DNA of 64,000 nt from Martinezella tropici (GTDB lineage Bacteria > Pseudomonadota > Alphaproteobacteria > Rhizobiales > Rhizobiaceae): NCBI RefSeq assembly GCF_003287875.1, contig NZ_QMKK01000024.1, positions 62,001-126,000 of the forward strand. The letters are read 5' to 3'. Below, piece after piece: positions 9,913 through 20,682 of this stretch (positions are counted from its first letter, which is position 1; each line of letters opens with the position of its first letter). The notes below the pieces were generated by a model. The model searched no databases, had not been told where the DNA came from, and worked only from the letters and a program-made list of their open reading frames with translations. Made by a program: the position numbers and the translations under genes.

Positions 9913-10722
9913 GTGGTTGCAAAGTCGCGTTTTCTTTTCATTTTCGGCCTCTCCGTCGCCTATGCCGGCGCTGCCTCCGCAGGCGATGGCCAGCATTTCT
10001 GGTCGGGGGACTGGTATCTAAGCGTCGGTGCAGCCGGTTTCTCCGCGCCGAAGTTCGAAGGCGGCAAGCACAACAAGCTGCAGTGGTCGCCGTTGGTCTC
10101 GATCGGCCGGCAGGGTCCCGGGCCGCGTTTCTCCTCGCGCAATGACAATCCGTCCTTCGCCCTGATCGAGAGCGATGCCTTCCGCATCGGTATCGTCGGC
10201 AAGTTCGTGCCGAGCCGCGACAGCAGCGATGGGCGCGAGCTGAGGGGGCTGAGGAAGGTGAAATGGGGCGCTGAAGCCGGTGGTTTCGCCGAAGCCTATC
10301 CCACGGACTGGCTGCGCGCCCGCATCGAAGTCCGCCAGGGCATTCGCTCGCACAGCGGCCTCGTCGCCGATACGGCCATCGATGCCTTCACCGATATTAC
10401 GCCAGAGTTGCGCCTGTCGGGTGGTCCGCGCATGACGATGGCCACCAACGACTATTTCGATATCTATTACGGCGTCAATGCGCGCGAATCGGCTGCATCC
10501 GGCCTCAGCGGCTACAAGCCGGGCGGCGGGGTGAAATCCGTCGGCGTCGGCGGCGCCTTGACCTGGAAGGCATCGGAAAACTGGACCACCAGCACCTTCC
10601 TGGAATACACGCGCCTTACCGGCCCGGCTGCCGACAGCAGCCTCGTGCGCGAGCGGGGCGACCGCAACCAGCTGCTGATCGGCCTCTCGGCCAGCTACAA
10701 GTTCAATTTCACCACGCATTGA
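9913..10722 (+). CDS. MipA/OmpV family outer-membrane protein
   Basis: A 269-residue protein with a signal peptide (VAKSRFLFIFGLSVAYAGAASA) and a beta-barrel mature part rich in alternating aromatic strands, ending in aromatic YKFNF near the C-terminus as in outer-membrane barrels. Motifs such as GDWYLSVGAAGFSAPKFEGG and YYGVNARESAASGLSGYKPGGG match MipA/OmpV proteins, which act as scaffolds for murein-synthesising enzymes or as porin-like proteins. The start is GTG at 9913, supported by GGAG at 9902-9905. A RIME-like element follows the stop. Confidence 0.88.
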   Translation: MVAKSRFLFIFGLSVAYAGAASAGDGQHFWSGDWYLSVGAAGFSAPKFEGGKHNKLQWSPLVSIGRQGPGPRFSSRNDNPSFALIESDAFRIGIVGKFVPSRDSSDGRELRGLRKVKWGAEAGGFAEAYPTDWLRARIEVRQGIRSHSGLVADTAIDAFTDITPELRLSGGPRMTMATNDYFDIYYGVNARESAASGLSGYKPGGGVKSVGVGGALTWKASENWTTSTFLEYTRLTGPAADSSLVRERGDRNQLLIGLSASYKFNFTTH

Positions 10723-10735
10723 GAAATAGGCAGGT

Positions 10736-10862
10736 CAGAGCATGATGCCAAAAGTGTTCGAGCGGCTTTCGGACGGTATCATGCTCTAATTCTTTGATTC
10801 TAGTGCGGATTCGGATTTTAGACCGCTGCGACCTAAAATCATCCGACTCTGACACGCCGCCG
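10736..10862 (+). repeat. RIME-like intergenic mosaic element, copy 1 (two palindromic modules)
   Basis: Module one begins AGAGCATGATGCCAAAAGTG and closes with ATCATGCTCT, forming a long hairpin. Module two carries the palindromic TTTTAGACC...ACCTAAAAT. Two more copies lie at 27154-27269 (opposite orientation, both modules) and 52158-52232 (first module only). The element matches the class of Rhizobium intergenic mosaic elements known from rhizobial genomes. Here it separates the MipA/OmpV gene from ubiA and overlaps the likely ubiA promoter region. Confidence 0.85.
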
Positions 10863-10899
10863 CTTGACCTCGGGCGCCGGATGTCACTACTACTCGTCT

Positions 10900-11862
10900 A
10901 TGCAAAAGACAGGCGACATCAATGGGCGCGTTGCCGACGCGCCATCCGGCAACTGGGTCTATCGCGTCCTGCCTCCGTGGCTGTGGCCCTATGCCCAGCT
11001 TGCGCGCTGGGACAGGCCAATCGGCTGGCAGCTCCTGATGTGGCCGTGCTTCTGGTCGGTCGGACTCGCCGCCAATGCCTCCGTCGTCGTCGGGCAGGGC
11101 TCGCCGGGCTTCGTGATGATCTATCACCTGCTCCTCTATTTCATCGGCGCTGTCGCCATGCGCGGCGCCGGCTGCGCCTATAATGATCTGGTCGATCACG
11201 AGATCGACATGTCGGTCGCGCGCACGCGCTCGCGCCCGCTGCCTTCAGGCCGCGTGACCCGCACGCAGGCCAAGGTCTTCATCGCACTGCAGGCCGTGGT
11301 CGGCCTGCTGGTGCTGCTGCAGTTCAATTGGTTTGCCGTCATTCTCGGCGTGTTGTCGCTTGCGATTGTCGCGCTCTATCCTTTCGCCAAGCGCTTCACC
11401 GACTGGCCGCAATTCTTCCTCGGCCTTGCCTTTTCCTGGGGTGCCCTGATGGGCTGGGCCGGCCTCTTCGGCAGCCTGTCCTGCGCTCCGATGGTGTTGT
11501 ACGCCGCCTCCATCCTGTGGACGATCGGCTATGACACGATCTACGCACATCAGGACAAGGAAGATGACGAACTCATCGGTGTACGCTCGACGGCCCGGCT
11601 CTTCGGCGACCAGACGCGTCTGTGGCTCGTCGGCCTTTATGGCGCGACCCTGCTGCTGATGCTGGTGTCCTTCGCGCTGGCCGGAACGAGCTGGCTTGCC
11701 TATCTCGGCCTGTTTGTAGCTGGCGGCATGTTCGCCTACCAGATTGCCGTGCTTGACATCAAAGATGGCGAGCAATGCCTTGCCCTGTTCAAATCGAACA
11801 ATCGCGTCGGCCTGATCATCTTTGCCGGTCTCTTCCTGTCGTTCCTGTTGCTGATTCCCTGA
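10900..11862 (+). CDS. ubiA: 4-hydroxybenzoate polyprenyltransferase
   Basis: A 320-residue inner-membrane prenyltransferase of ubiquinone synthesis. It condenses 4-hydroxybenzoate with a polyprenyl diphosphate. Both metal-binding motifs are visible: NDLVDHEIDMSVARTRSRPL near residues 93-112 and YAHQDKEDDELIG near 214-226. About eight hydrophobic helices separate them. ATG at 10900 is chosen because the product MQKTGDING then continues into the family region; an in-frame TTG at 10864 falls at the edge of the RIME element and is less likely. No strong ribosome-binding site is seen for either. Confidence 0.95.
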   Translation: MQKTGDINGRVADAPSGNWVYRVLPPWLWPYAQLARWDRPIGWQLLMWPCFWSVGLAANASVVVGQGSPGFVMIYHLLLYFIGAVAMRGAGCAYNDLVDHEIDMSVARTRSRPLPSGRVTRTQAKVFIALQAVVGLLVLLQFNWFAVILGVLSLAIVALYPFAKRFTDWPQFFLGLAFSWGALMGWAGLFGSLSCAPMVLYAASILWTIGYDTIYAHQDKEDDELIGVRSTARLFGDQTRLWLVGLYGATLLLMLVSFALAGTSWLAYLGLFVAGGMFAYQIAVLDIKDGEQCLALFKSNNRVGLIIFAGLFLSFLLLIP

Positions 11863-11902
11863 GGGGACTGGATCCAGCGCATGCGGTTCTTGAAGGCTCG
11901 TC

Positions 11903-12358
11903 ATGGCATGTGAAATCCGTCGAGCGTCCGAGGCTGATGCCGAAGCGATCAGTGGCGTGATCCTCGCCGCGCTTCGTGAGACCAATGCGAAGGATTACCC
12001 TCCGCATATCATCGATCGCGTTGCCGAAAACTTCAATCCCGCGGCCGTGCGTAAGCTGCTGGATAGTCGTGCCGTCTTTGTGGCGATCTACGATGGAAGA
12101 ATTGTTGGCACTGCCAGCCTCGACGACGCAGTCGTGCGTACGGTGTTCGTCTCTCCCTCCGCACAAAGGCGCGGTATTGGCGCCAGCCTCATGGCCGCAA
12201 TCGAACACGCGGCCATGGCCCGAGGCGTTGCCAGCTTGTCTGTACCCTCATCCGTTACGGCGCAGCGCTTCTACGAGAAGCTCGGCTTCAACGTCGTCGG
12301 AGATAGTTTCTATGGCGATGAACGGACGGTCATCATGGAGCGTTCGCTGATACCATGA
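11903..12358 (+). CDS. GNAT family N-acetyltransferase
   Basis: A 151-residue single-domain GNAT. The N-terminal strand EIRRASEADAEAISGVI, the acetyl-CoA loop VFVSPSAQRRGIGASLMAAIEHAA (Q/R-x-x-G-x-G/A type) and the C-terminal AQRFYEKLGFNVVGD are all present. The substrate cannot be told from sequence. It lies 40 nt after ubiA on the same strand and may be co-transcribed. A terminator-like hairpin follows. Confidence 0.88.
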   Translation: MACEIRRASEADAEAISGVILAALRETNAKDYPPHIIDRVAENFNPAAVRKLLDSRAVFVAIYDGRIVGTASLDDAVVRTVFVSPSAQRRGIGASLMAAIEHAAMARGVASLSVPSSVTAQRFYEKLGFNVVGDSFYGDERTVIMERSLIP

Positions 12359-12364
12359 AAGCTT

Positions 12365-12400
12365 CGGCCGCGGGATTGTTCGTCCCACGGCCGGTCTTTC
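12365..12400 (+). terminator. Probable Rho-independent terminator after GNAT gene
   Basis: The arms CGGCCGCGGGA (12365-12375) and TCCCACGGCCG (12383-12393) pair with one mismatch, followed by GTCTTTCT. It lies just after the GNAT stop codon. Confidence 0.6.
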
Positions 12401-12429
12401 TGAACGACTTGATTTCGAGCCTGTGCGGC

Positions 12430-12996
12430 TCAATGCCTTGCGATGATCTCGCGGCCTTCGATCTTCATCTTGACGCCGAGCTTGCCCGTCGTGCGGCGCA
12501 CGAGGAAGCGCGGGCGGCGATCGGCGAAATAGGAGTGGCGCCGGCGCGGCTGGCTGTCCTGCGAGCGGACGCCGCCGAGATGTTCTTCGAGCGGGCGGGC
12601 AACCCCGTCAGCTTCGATCATCAGCATCGGAATGCGGAAGGCTTCCGACCAGGAGCGCCAGTCGGCGGCGATATCGCTCAAGTCGTGAGCGACGAGAAGG
12701 GGGATGCAGAGGTCCGGATCGGAATGATGCAGTTCCAGCGTTACGGTGACTTCGCCGTCGCCATGGTCGATGGCGCGGGCGGCGACACCCTTGAAGGCAC
12801 GTTTCGGCAGGGCGACGGACAGCGGCAGGCCACTGGACGGCAGGATCTTGCGCAGCACCGCGCCACGCTCGTCGATCGTAATGGTGACATCACCCGCGGC
12901 ACCTTGCATGGCATAGCTGACCTGTTGCGGGAAGCGCGCCGGATCAAGCCGCAGTGTGGTTCCAGCCCAATCGGGCTTCAGGACGGTATTTGTCAT
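12430..12996 (-). CDS. DUF6101-like conserved protein of unknown function
   Basis: A 188-residue soluble protein without signal peptide. It begins with a beta-rich half (TTLRLDPARFPQQVSYAM) and ends in a strongly basic tail (RRRHSYFADRRPRFLVRRTTGKLG). This pattern is seen in Rhizobiales proteins I recall being grouped as DUF6101; that label is from memory and no function is known. The basic tail could contact nucleic acid or a ribosome, but this is speculation. It stands alone on the minus strand and is preceded by an unusual structured leader. Confidence 0.65.
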   Translation of the reverse strand: MTNTVLKPDWAGTTLRLDPARFPQQVSYAMQGAAGDVTITIDERGAVLRKILPSSGLPLSVALPKRAFKGVAARAIDHGDGEVTVTLELHHSDPDLCIPLLVAHDLSDIAADWRSWSEAFRIPMLMIEADGVARPLEEHLGGVRSQDSQPRRRHSYFADRRPRFLVRRTTGKLGVKMKIEGREIIARH

Positions 12997-13078
12997 CGAT
13001 TTCTCTACCCTTGCTTTACCTGAGAGCCGGTTGTTCCGGTCTTCTCTCGGAGAACTTCTGTCCTCTCGTTGTTGGGCA
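12997..13078 (-). promoter_or_regulatory. Structured 5' leader resembling part of a glycine riboswitch
   Basis: On the minus strand, just before the DUF6101-like start, the RNA contains GAGAG, then CCGG-AACAA-CCGG, then CUCUCAGGUAAAGCAAGGG and UAGAG. GAGAG can pair with CUCUC around the inner CCGG hairpin. CUCUCAGGUAAA is the same block as in glycine aptamers (CUCUCAGGcAAAaGGAC), and upstream GAGAGGACAGA resembles the end of a preceding aptamer. The conserved CCGAAGG element of true glycine aptamers is missing. It is therefore either a degenerate aptamer or another structured element. Confidence 0.35.
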
Positions 13079-13311
13079 GATTAGGCGCCGTCCCTTCCAG
13101 ACAGCTTAAAAATCGAGGTTAAGAAAACTTTGCGTCCTCAAATGGTTAGCAAAATCGAATCCATCAGGGTTTCCATAAGATGAACACACGGCAGGGCAGT
13201 GCGCCAATATAGTACACGCATAAGGAGAGTCCGTGTAAGTCTCAGGTAAGGTTTACATGCAATAATGGCAGCTAGATTCGTCCTCTATATTAGAGATCTA
13301 TTGGGATTCTG

Positions 13312-15822
13312 ATGATGATTTCCACTTATCTTGGTTATACGATCGCAACCAGAGATATGGCGACCTCGCTCAACCAGGTGGCATCACAGTCGCAAAACAA
13401 GCGTTTGATCGACTATTACAACGCCAATATCGGCAAAGTAACCGATGTCGATGACTTCCTGAATGACTACCAGCTATACAGTTACGCGATGGAAGCCTAC
13501 GGGCTTTCGGACATGACCTATGCCAAGGCGTTTATGAAACAGGTGCTGACGAGCGACCTCAGCGACTCCAGCAGTTTCGCCAATAAGCTGACCGATCCGC
13601 GCTACAAGGAAATGGCGGCCGCGTTCAATTTCGGCACGGGCAGCACGAATACGGCACAGACCAGCACGCAGGAAGACGATCTCATCGGCCTTTATCAGCA
13701 GTCGTTTACGAATGAGGAAACGGCCGCGGCGACCGAGACGAGCTATTACAGCCAGAATATCAGCTCCGTTAAGACGGTCGATGATCTCCTCGGCAATACC
13801 CGCCTGCGCAATTATGTCCTGCAGGCCTATGGCATCGATCCGACCTATGCCTCGAACTCGATTCTGAAGCAGATGCTGACGAGCGATCCCAGCGACCCCA
13901 ACAGCTATGTCAATCAGAATGGCAGCGCCGCCGACAAGGCGATGGTCGCGGAATTCAATTTCAATGCCGACGGCACGGTCAAGACATCGACTGCGGACAG
14001 CGATACGGCCTATTACGAGGCCAATATCGGCAAGATCACCTCGGTCGATCAGCTGACGTCCAATCCGCAGCTGTTCCAATACGTCAAGACGGCATTCAAT
14101 ATCCCCGCCTACATCACAGCCGATCAGTTCAACGCTTCGGCCAAGGATGCAGGGACGGCGAGTTCGAACGGGCTGACGGATGTCATGGCCCAGTTCAACT
14201 TTGAGAGCGATGGAACGGTCGCCTCAGGCTCGCAAGCGCAGACCGCGGGTCAGATCAGTGCCACAACGGCGGCCTATGCCGCAAACTATCCGGGAGGGCC
14301 TCAGACCCTCGGCCAGCAGGCCGATGTGATGAGCGCCTATAATTCCACCGTGCCCTCCTTCGTCACGAGCGTCGGTGCGGCCGACAATGACCTCTACTAC
14401 AAGAACCACATCGGTTCGATCACCTCCGTCGACCAACTGACCTCGGATACGCGCCTCTTCGATTACATCAAGCAGGCCTACAACATCGATCCGACAACGC
14501 CGGCGGTCGTCTTCAAGAATGCTTTCGCCGATCCGTCGACCGCCGCCATCTTCGGCCTGACCGATGTCGTTTCGCAGTTCAATTTCCAATCGGACGGCAC
14601 GCTCGCTTCCGGCCAGACCGCGCAGTCACAGGATGAGATCGATGCGGCATCCAAGGCCTATATGAGCACCTACAAGTCGTCGCAGTCGGCGCTGACGACG
14701 GATGCCGTCAACAACTACAAGAACCGCATCACCGACGTGAAGACCATCAAGGATTTCTTCACGAGCAACACGGCCGACAGTGATTCCTCCAACGACAGTG
14801 CGCCGGAACTCTACGAGATGGCGCTGCGGGCTTATGGCATCGGCGAGGACGAAGTCACGAAGTCGCAGCTGACGAAGATCCTCGAAAGCGATCCCTACGA
14901 TCCGAAGAGCTATGTCAACTCGCTGAAGGATCCACGCTTTACCGAGCTTGCCAAGGCCTTCAACTTCGACAGCAAGGGTAATCTGAAGGCGCCCGTCCAG
15001 TCTCTGTCGCAGACGCAGATCAACAGCTATATCTCCGATTATTCCAGCCGGACTAGGGCCGGCCTGACGGGTGCCGAGCTGACCAAGGCGACCAGCGATG
15101 CCAAGGACGCCGGCACCTATTTTGCGACCAATATCGTCAAGATCACCAGTGTCACGGATCTGCTGGCCGACAGCAAACTGACCAATTTCATCCTGACCGC
15201 CAACGGCATCGATCCCAAGACCGTCGATACGGCGACGTTGAAGAAGGCGTTTGCTTCCGATCCGTCCGATCCGAAAAGCTTCATCAACACGAATGACGGC
15301 GCCAAATTCAAGAGCATCGTCGAGGCCTTCAATTTCGGCACCGACGGCAACCTGACAGACAGCAAGCTCGGCGCGGCGCAAAACCAGGGCGCTCTTGCGG
15401 CGACCAATGATCTCTTCCTGCATCAAACGCTGGAAGATCAGCAAGGCGAGACCAATGCCGGCGTGCGCCTGGCCCTCTACTTCCAGCGCAAGGCGTCGGA
15501 TATCAATTCGGTTTACGACATCATGGGCGATCCGGCGCTTTATGAAGTCATTACCACGACCTACAACTTGCCGAGTTCGATCTCCAACATGGATGTCGAT
15601 ACCCAGGCCAAGATGCTGAGCAAATTCATCGACGTTACCGACCTGCAGGATCCCGACAAGGTCACCAAGCTGCTGCAGCGATTCTCCGCGATGTACGACC
15701 TTGATAACAAGACGACCTCCTCGACATCGCCGGCACTTTCGATTCTCACGGGCTCCTCTTCCAGCTCCGGCATCAGCGCCGACACGCTGTTTTCCATCGC
15801 GCAACTGTCCTCATCGCGATAG
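13312..15822 (+). CDS. Large DUF1217 repeat protein
   Basis: An 836-residue, serine/threonine/aspartate-rich protein with no cysteines in the repeats and no signal peptide. It has about seven copies of a DUF1217-type module, each opening with a Y/F-Y/F-x-x-N-I-like motif and closing with a Y/F-G/N-I/L motif, near residues 35, 145, 232, 362, 468, 603 and 723. Examples are YYNANIGKVTDVDDFLNDY and YYEANIGKITSVDQLTSNP. DUF1217 proteins in rhizobia are often found near flagellar genes, and the composition resembles axial or secreted proteins. Here the gene stands alone. A flagellar or secreted role is inference. Start at 13312 or ATG at 13315. Confidence 0.85.
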   Translation: MMISTYLGYTIATRDMATSLNQVASQSQNKRLIDYYNANIGKVTDVDDFLNDYQLYSYAMEAYGLSDMTYAKAFMKQVLTSDLSDSSSFANKLTDPRYKEMAAAFNFGTGSTNTAQTSTQEDDLIGLYQQSFTNEETAAATETSYYSQNISSVKTVDDLLGNTRLRNYVLQAYGIDPTYASNSILKQMLTSDPSDPNSYVNQNGSAADKAMVAEFNFNADGTVKTSTADSDTAYYEANIGKITSVDQLTSNPQLFQYVKTAFNIPAYITADQFNASAKDAGTASSNGLTDVMAQFNFESDGTVASGSQAQTAGQISATTAAYAANYPGGPQTLGQQADVMSAYNSTVPSFVTSVGAADNDLYYKNHIGSITSVDQLTSDTRLFDYIKQAYNIDPTTPAVVFKNAFADPSTAAIFGLTDVVSQFNFQSDGTLASGQTAQSQDEIDAASKAYMSTYKSSQSALTTDAVNNYKNRITDVKTIKDFFTSNTADSDSSNDSAPELYEMALRAYGIGEDEVTKSQLTKILESDPYDPKSYVNSLKDPRFTELAKAFNFDSKGNLKAPVQSLSQTQINSYISDYSSRTRAGLTGAELTKATSDAKDAGTYFATNIVKITSVTDLLADSKLTNFILTANGIDPKTVDTATLKKAFASDPSDPKSFINTNDGAKFKSIVEAFNFGTDGNLTDSKLGAAQNQGALAATNDLFLHQTLEDQQGETNAGVRLALYFQRKASDINSVYDIMGDPALYEVITTTYNLPSSISNMDVDTQAKMLSKFIDVTDLQDPDKVTKLLQRFSAMYDLDNKTTSSTSPALSILTGSSSSSGISADTLFSIAQLSSSR

Positions 15823-15986
15823 CAGGCTCCAGCAAAAAATTTAACCCGTCTTCCCGTCCCCGTTCCGTGCGGGGAAGGGGCCGCCATGCGCTTGTTTCCG
15901 TAGGATTTTCTGGAATGCGCAGGGCCGTTCGACGGGTGCAGGATGGCTGCTTTCCACAACGGCAGGAAGGAACTTATTAACCATCC

Positions 15987-19022
<3,036 letters not shown>

Positions 19023-19068
19023 TCCAGCTGGGGGGCGACGCTGGCCGCGGTCGTCGCGGAGAGTGCGC

Positions 19069-19254
19069 ACCCCCTCTGTCCCTATCGGGACATCTCCCCC
19101 ACAAGGGGGGAGATTACCGGCCCACAGCACTCTTTCGCATCAAGCTGATATCGCGTCTGTTGAAATCGAAGTTCTGTTTTTAACGAGCGCGGCCGTCAAA
19201 CTCCCAACGATCTCCCCCCTTGTGGGGGAGATGTCACGAAGTGACAGAGGGGGT
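19069..19254. repeat. Inverted pair of rhizobial palindromic repeats
   Basis: Between ftsK and the MOSC gene, a 46-bp block (19069-19114; CCCCCTCTGTCCC...ACATCTCCCCC...GGGGGGAGAT) recurs as its reverse complement at 19209-19254. The two differ mainly in the loop (CCCGATAGGGAC against CACGAAGTGAC). Each block is itself palindromic, and the two could pair across about 95 bp. This looks like a REP/BIME-type element. The remaining sequence from 19023 to 19320 shows no gene. Confidence 0.8.
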
Positions 19255-19320
19255 CTCGGACGCTCGGCATATTCAAAGCTGACTTCTCCCTGCACAGAAC
19301 GCATCACATCGATCTCGATA

Positions 19321-19872
19321 TCAAACGCGCTCAAGCTTTACATGCGGCAGTGGCGGCAGCTCGACGCGGATCGCATCATTGCGCTGCACCCGGCCGCCCT
19401 GTACGACAATACTCATGATCCCCGCCTTGCGGACCAGACCGCCGTCGGCATCCTTGTCGAGCACCGCGTGCAGCAAGCCCTTCCGGAAATTGTCGATCTG
19501 CTTGCAGGGGTTGCGCAGGCCCGTGACCTCGACGATCGCTTCCGCGCCGATATGCAGGCGTGTCCCCTGGGGCAGCGAGAGCAGGTCGATCCCTCGGGTC
19601 GCAATGTTCTCGCCCATGTCACCCGGCGAAACGGAAAAACCCTTTTCAGTAAGCTCGTCGAACAGCTCTTCCTGAATGAGGTGCACCTGGCGCAGGTTGG
19701 GTTGGGTCGGATCGATCGCGACGCGTGAGCGATGCTTCACCGTCACCCCCATATGCGCGTCGCCCTCCACGCCGAGCCCGGTCAGTAGTTGAATGTAATG
19801 TTTGGTCTGCTTGCTGAACTCGTGCACGCCGCTGCTGCTGACCGAAGTCACATATATGCGCTTGTCGCCCAT
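19321..19872 (-). CDS. MOSC domain protein
   Basis: A 183-residue protein consisting of a single MOSC domain, the C-terminal fold of molybdenum cofactor sulfurases and of YiiM/mARC-type proteins. Visible features are GLGVEGDAHMGVTV, RQVHLIQEELFDEL, SPGDMGENIATRGIDLLSLP and the conserved cysteine in VTGLRNPCKQID, which binds or delivers the sulfur or molybdenum centre in the family. ATG at 19872 is preferred over 19887 because GGAAGG lies 8 nt upstream. It is divergent from a HutC-type regulator and shares a palindromic operator with it, so it is the likely target of that regulator. Confidence 0.88.
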   Translation of the reverse strand: MGDKRIYVTSVSSSGVHEFSKQTKHYIQLLTGLGVEGDAHMGVTVKHRSRVAIDPTQPNLRQVHLIQEELFDELTEKGFSVSPGDMGENIATRGIDLLSLPQGTRLHIGAEAIVEVTGLRNPCKQIDNFRKGLLHAVLDKDADGGLVRKAGIMSIVVQGGRVQRNDAIRVELPPLPHVKLERV

Positions 19873-19906
19873 GCCGAACCCTTCCATAAATGATCTGGAT
19901 CTTTAT

Positions 19907-19926
19907 AAATTGGTATATACCAATTT
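19907..19926. promoter_or_regulatory. Perfect 20-bp palindrome, probable GntR/HutC operator
   Basis: AAATTGGTATATACCAATTT is an exact 20-bp palindrome lying in the divergent gap, 34 nt from the MOSC start and 18 nt from the regulator start. Its core TGGTATATACCA has the TGGT-N4-ACCA form known for HutC/UTRA-type GntR regulators such as PhnF and NagR. Its position would let one dimer control both genes. Confidence 0.75.
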
Positions 19927-19944
19927 CAAGGCGACAGTATTGTG

Positions 19945-20679
19945 ATGGACGAGAAAAATCGACAGGGCGAAGGCGCAAAAGTTGCTGGAGGCTGGGTGAG
20001 CGTTGCCGCGGAACTCCGACGCGCTATCGACAAGGGCAGTCATGCTCCAGGCAGTCGCCTGCCGAGCGAGCGGACCCTGTCCGAACAATTCGGCGTCTCC
20101 AGGGTGACGATGCGGCGTGCGATCGCAGAACTGGAAGGGGAGGGCTTGCTGCGAGTGGCGCGCGGCAGCGGCGCCTATGTCCGCGCCGACATGCCCGTCC
20201 GTTTCCAATTGGGCGACAAGGTGCGGTTCAGCAAGGATCTGACTGCGACGGATGCGAACCTCACGCGCAAGGTTTTCTCGGCGAAGGAGGGGCCGGCATC
20301 CGCCGATATCGCCGCAAGGCTGAATTTGCAGCCGGGCGAGGCCGTGCTGGACATGTGCCTGGTCGCCTATGCCGACGCGCTTCCCGTCTCCGTCGTCATG
20401 CGCAACTGCTCGGCAAAGCGCTTCCCCGGTCTGGCGGAGAAGTTTGCCGCAATGGGCTCGTTCACGGCAGCCCTGAGAGATTATGGCGTGACGGATTATT
20501 GGCGGCGCTCCACCGACATCACGGCGCGCATGCCGACTGAAGCCGAAGCACGCCTGCTGCAGCAATCGCGCCTGACACCAGTGCTGGCCTATGCCGGCGA
20601 GGATATTGATGCCGATGGTACGGTCATTTCCTGCCAGATCGGCTGCTTCGCTTCCGAGCGGGTCGTCGTCACGATCTAA
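19945..20679 (+). CDS. GntR-family (HutC/PhnF-like) transcriptional regulator
   Basis: A 244-residue repressor-type protein. The N-terminal winged helix at residues 17-80 (SRLPSERTLSEQFGVSRVTM, then RRAIAELEGEGLLRVARGSG) is a textbook GntR DNA-binding domain. The C-terminal half (about 95-240) has the UTRA ligand-binding pattern of the HutC subfamily, closest in feel to PhnF. The ligand is unknown. The palindrome at 19907-19926 lies just upstream, implying self-regulation and control of the divergent MOSC gene. ATG at 19945 is used; GTG at 19942 is directly adjacent. Its stop lies only 3 bp from that of the convergent FAD oxidase. Confidence 0.88.
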   Translation: MDEKNRQGEGAKVAGGWVSVAAELRRAIDKGSHAPGSRLPSERTLSEQFGVSRVTMRRAIAELEGEGLLRVARGSGAYVRADMPVRFQLGDKVRFSKDLTATDANLTRKVFSAKEGPASADIAARLNLQPGEAVLDMCLVAYADALPVSVVMRNCSAKRFPGLAEKFAAMGSFTAALRDYGVTDYWRRSTDITARMPTEAEARLLQQSRLTPVLAYAGEDIDADGTVISCQIGCFASERVVVTI

Positions 20680-20682
20680 ACC

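Noticed and set aside
13001..13060. TPP-riboswitch-like string on the plus strand (ACCCTTGCTTTACCTGA)
   Set aside because: The CTGAGA and the distal arms of the TPP element are missing or out of order; the minus-strand reading is a better structure.
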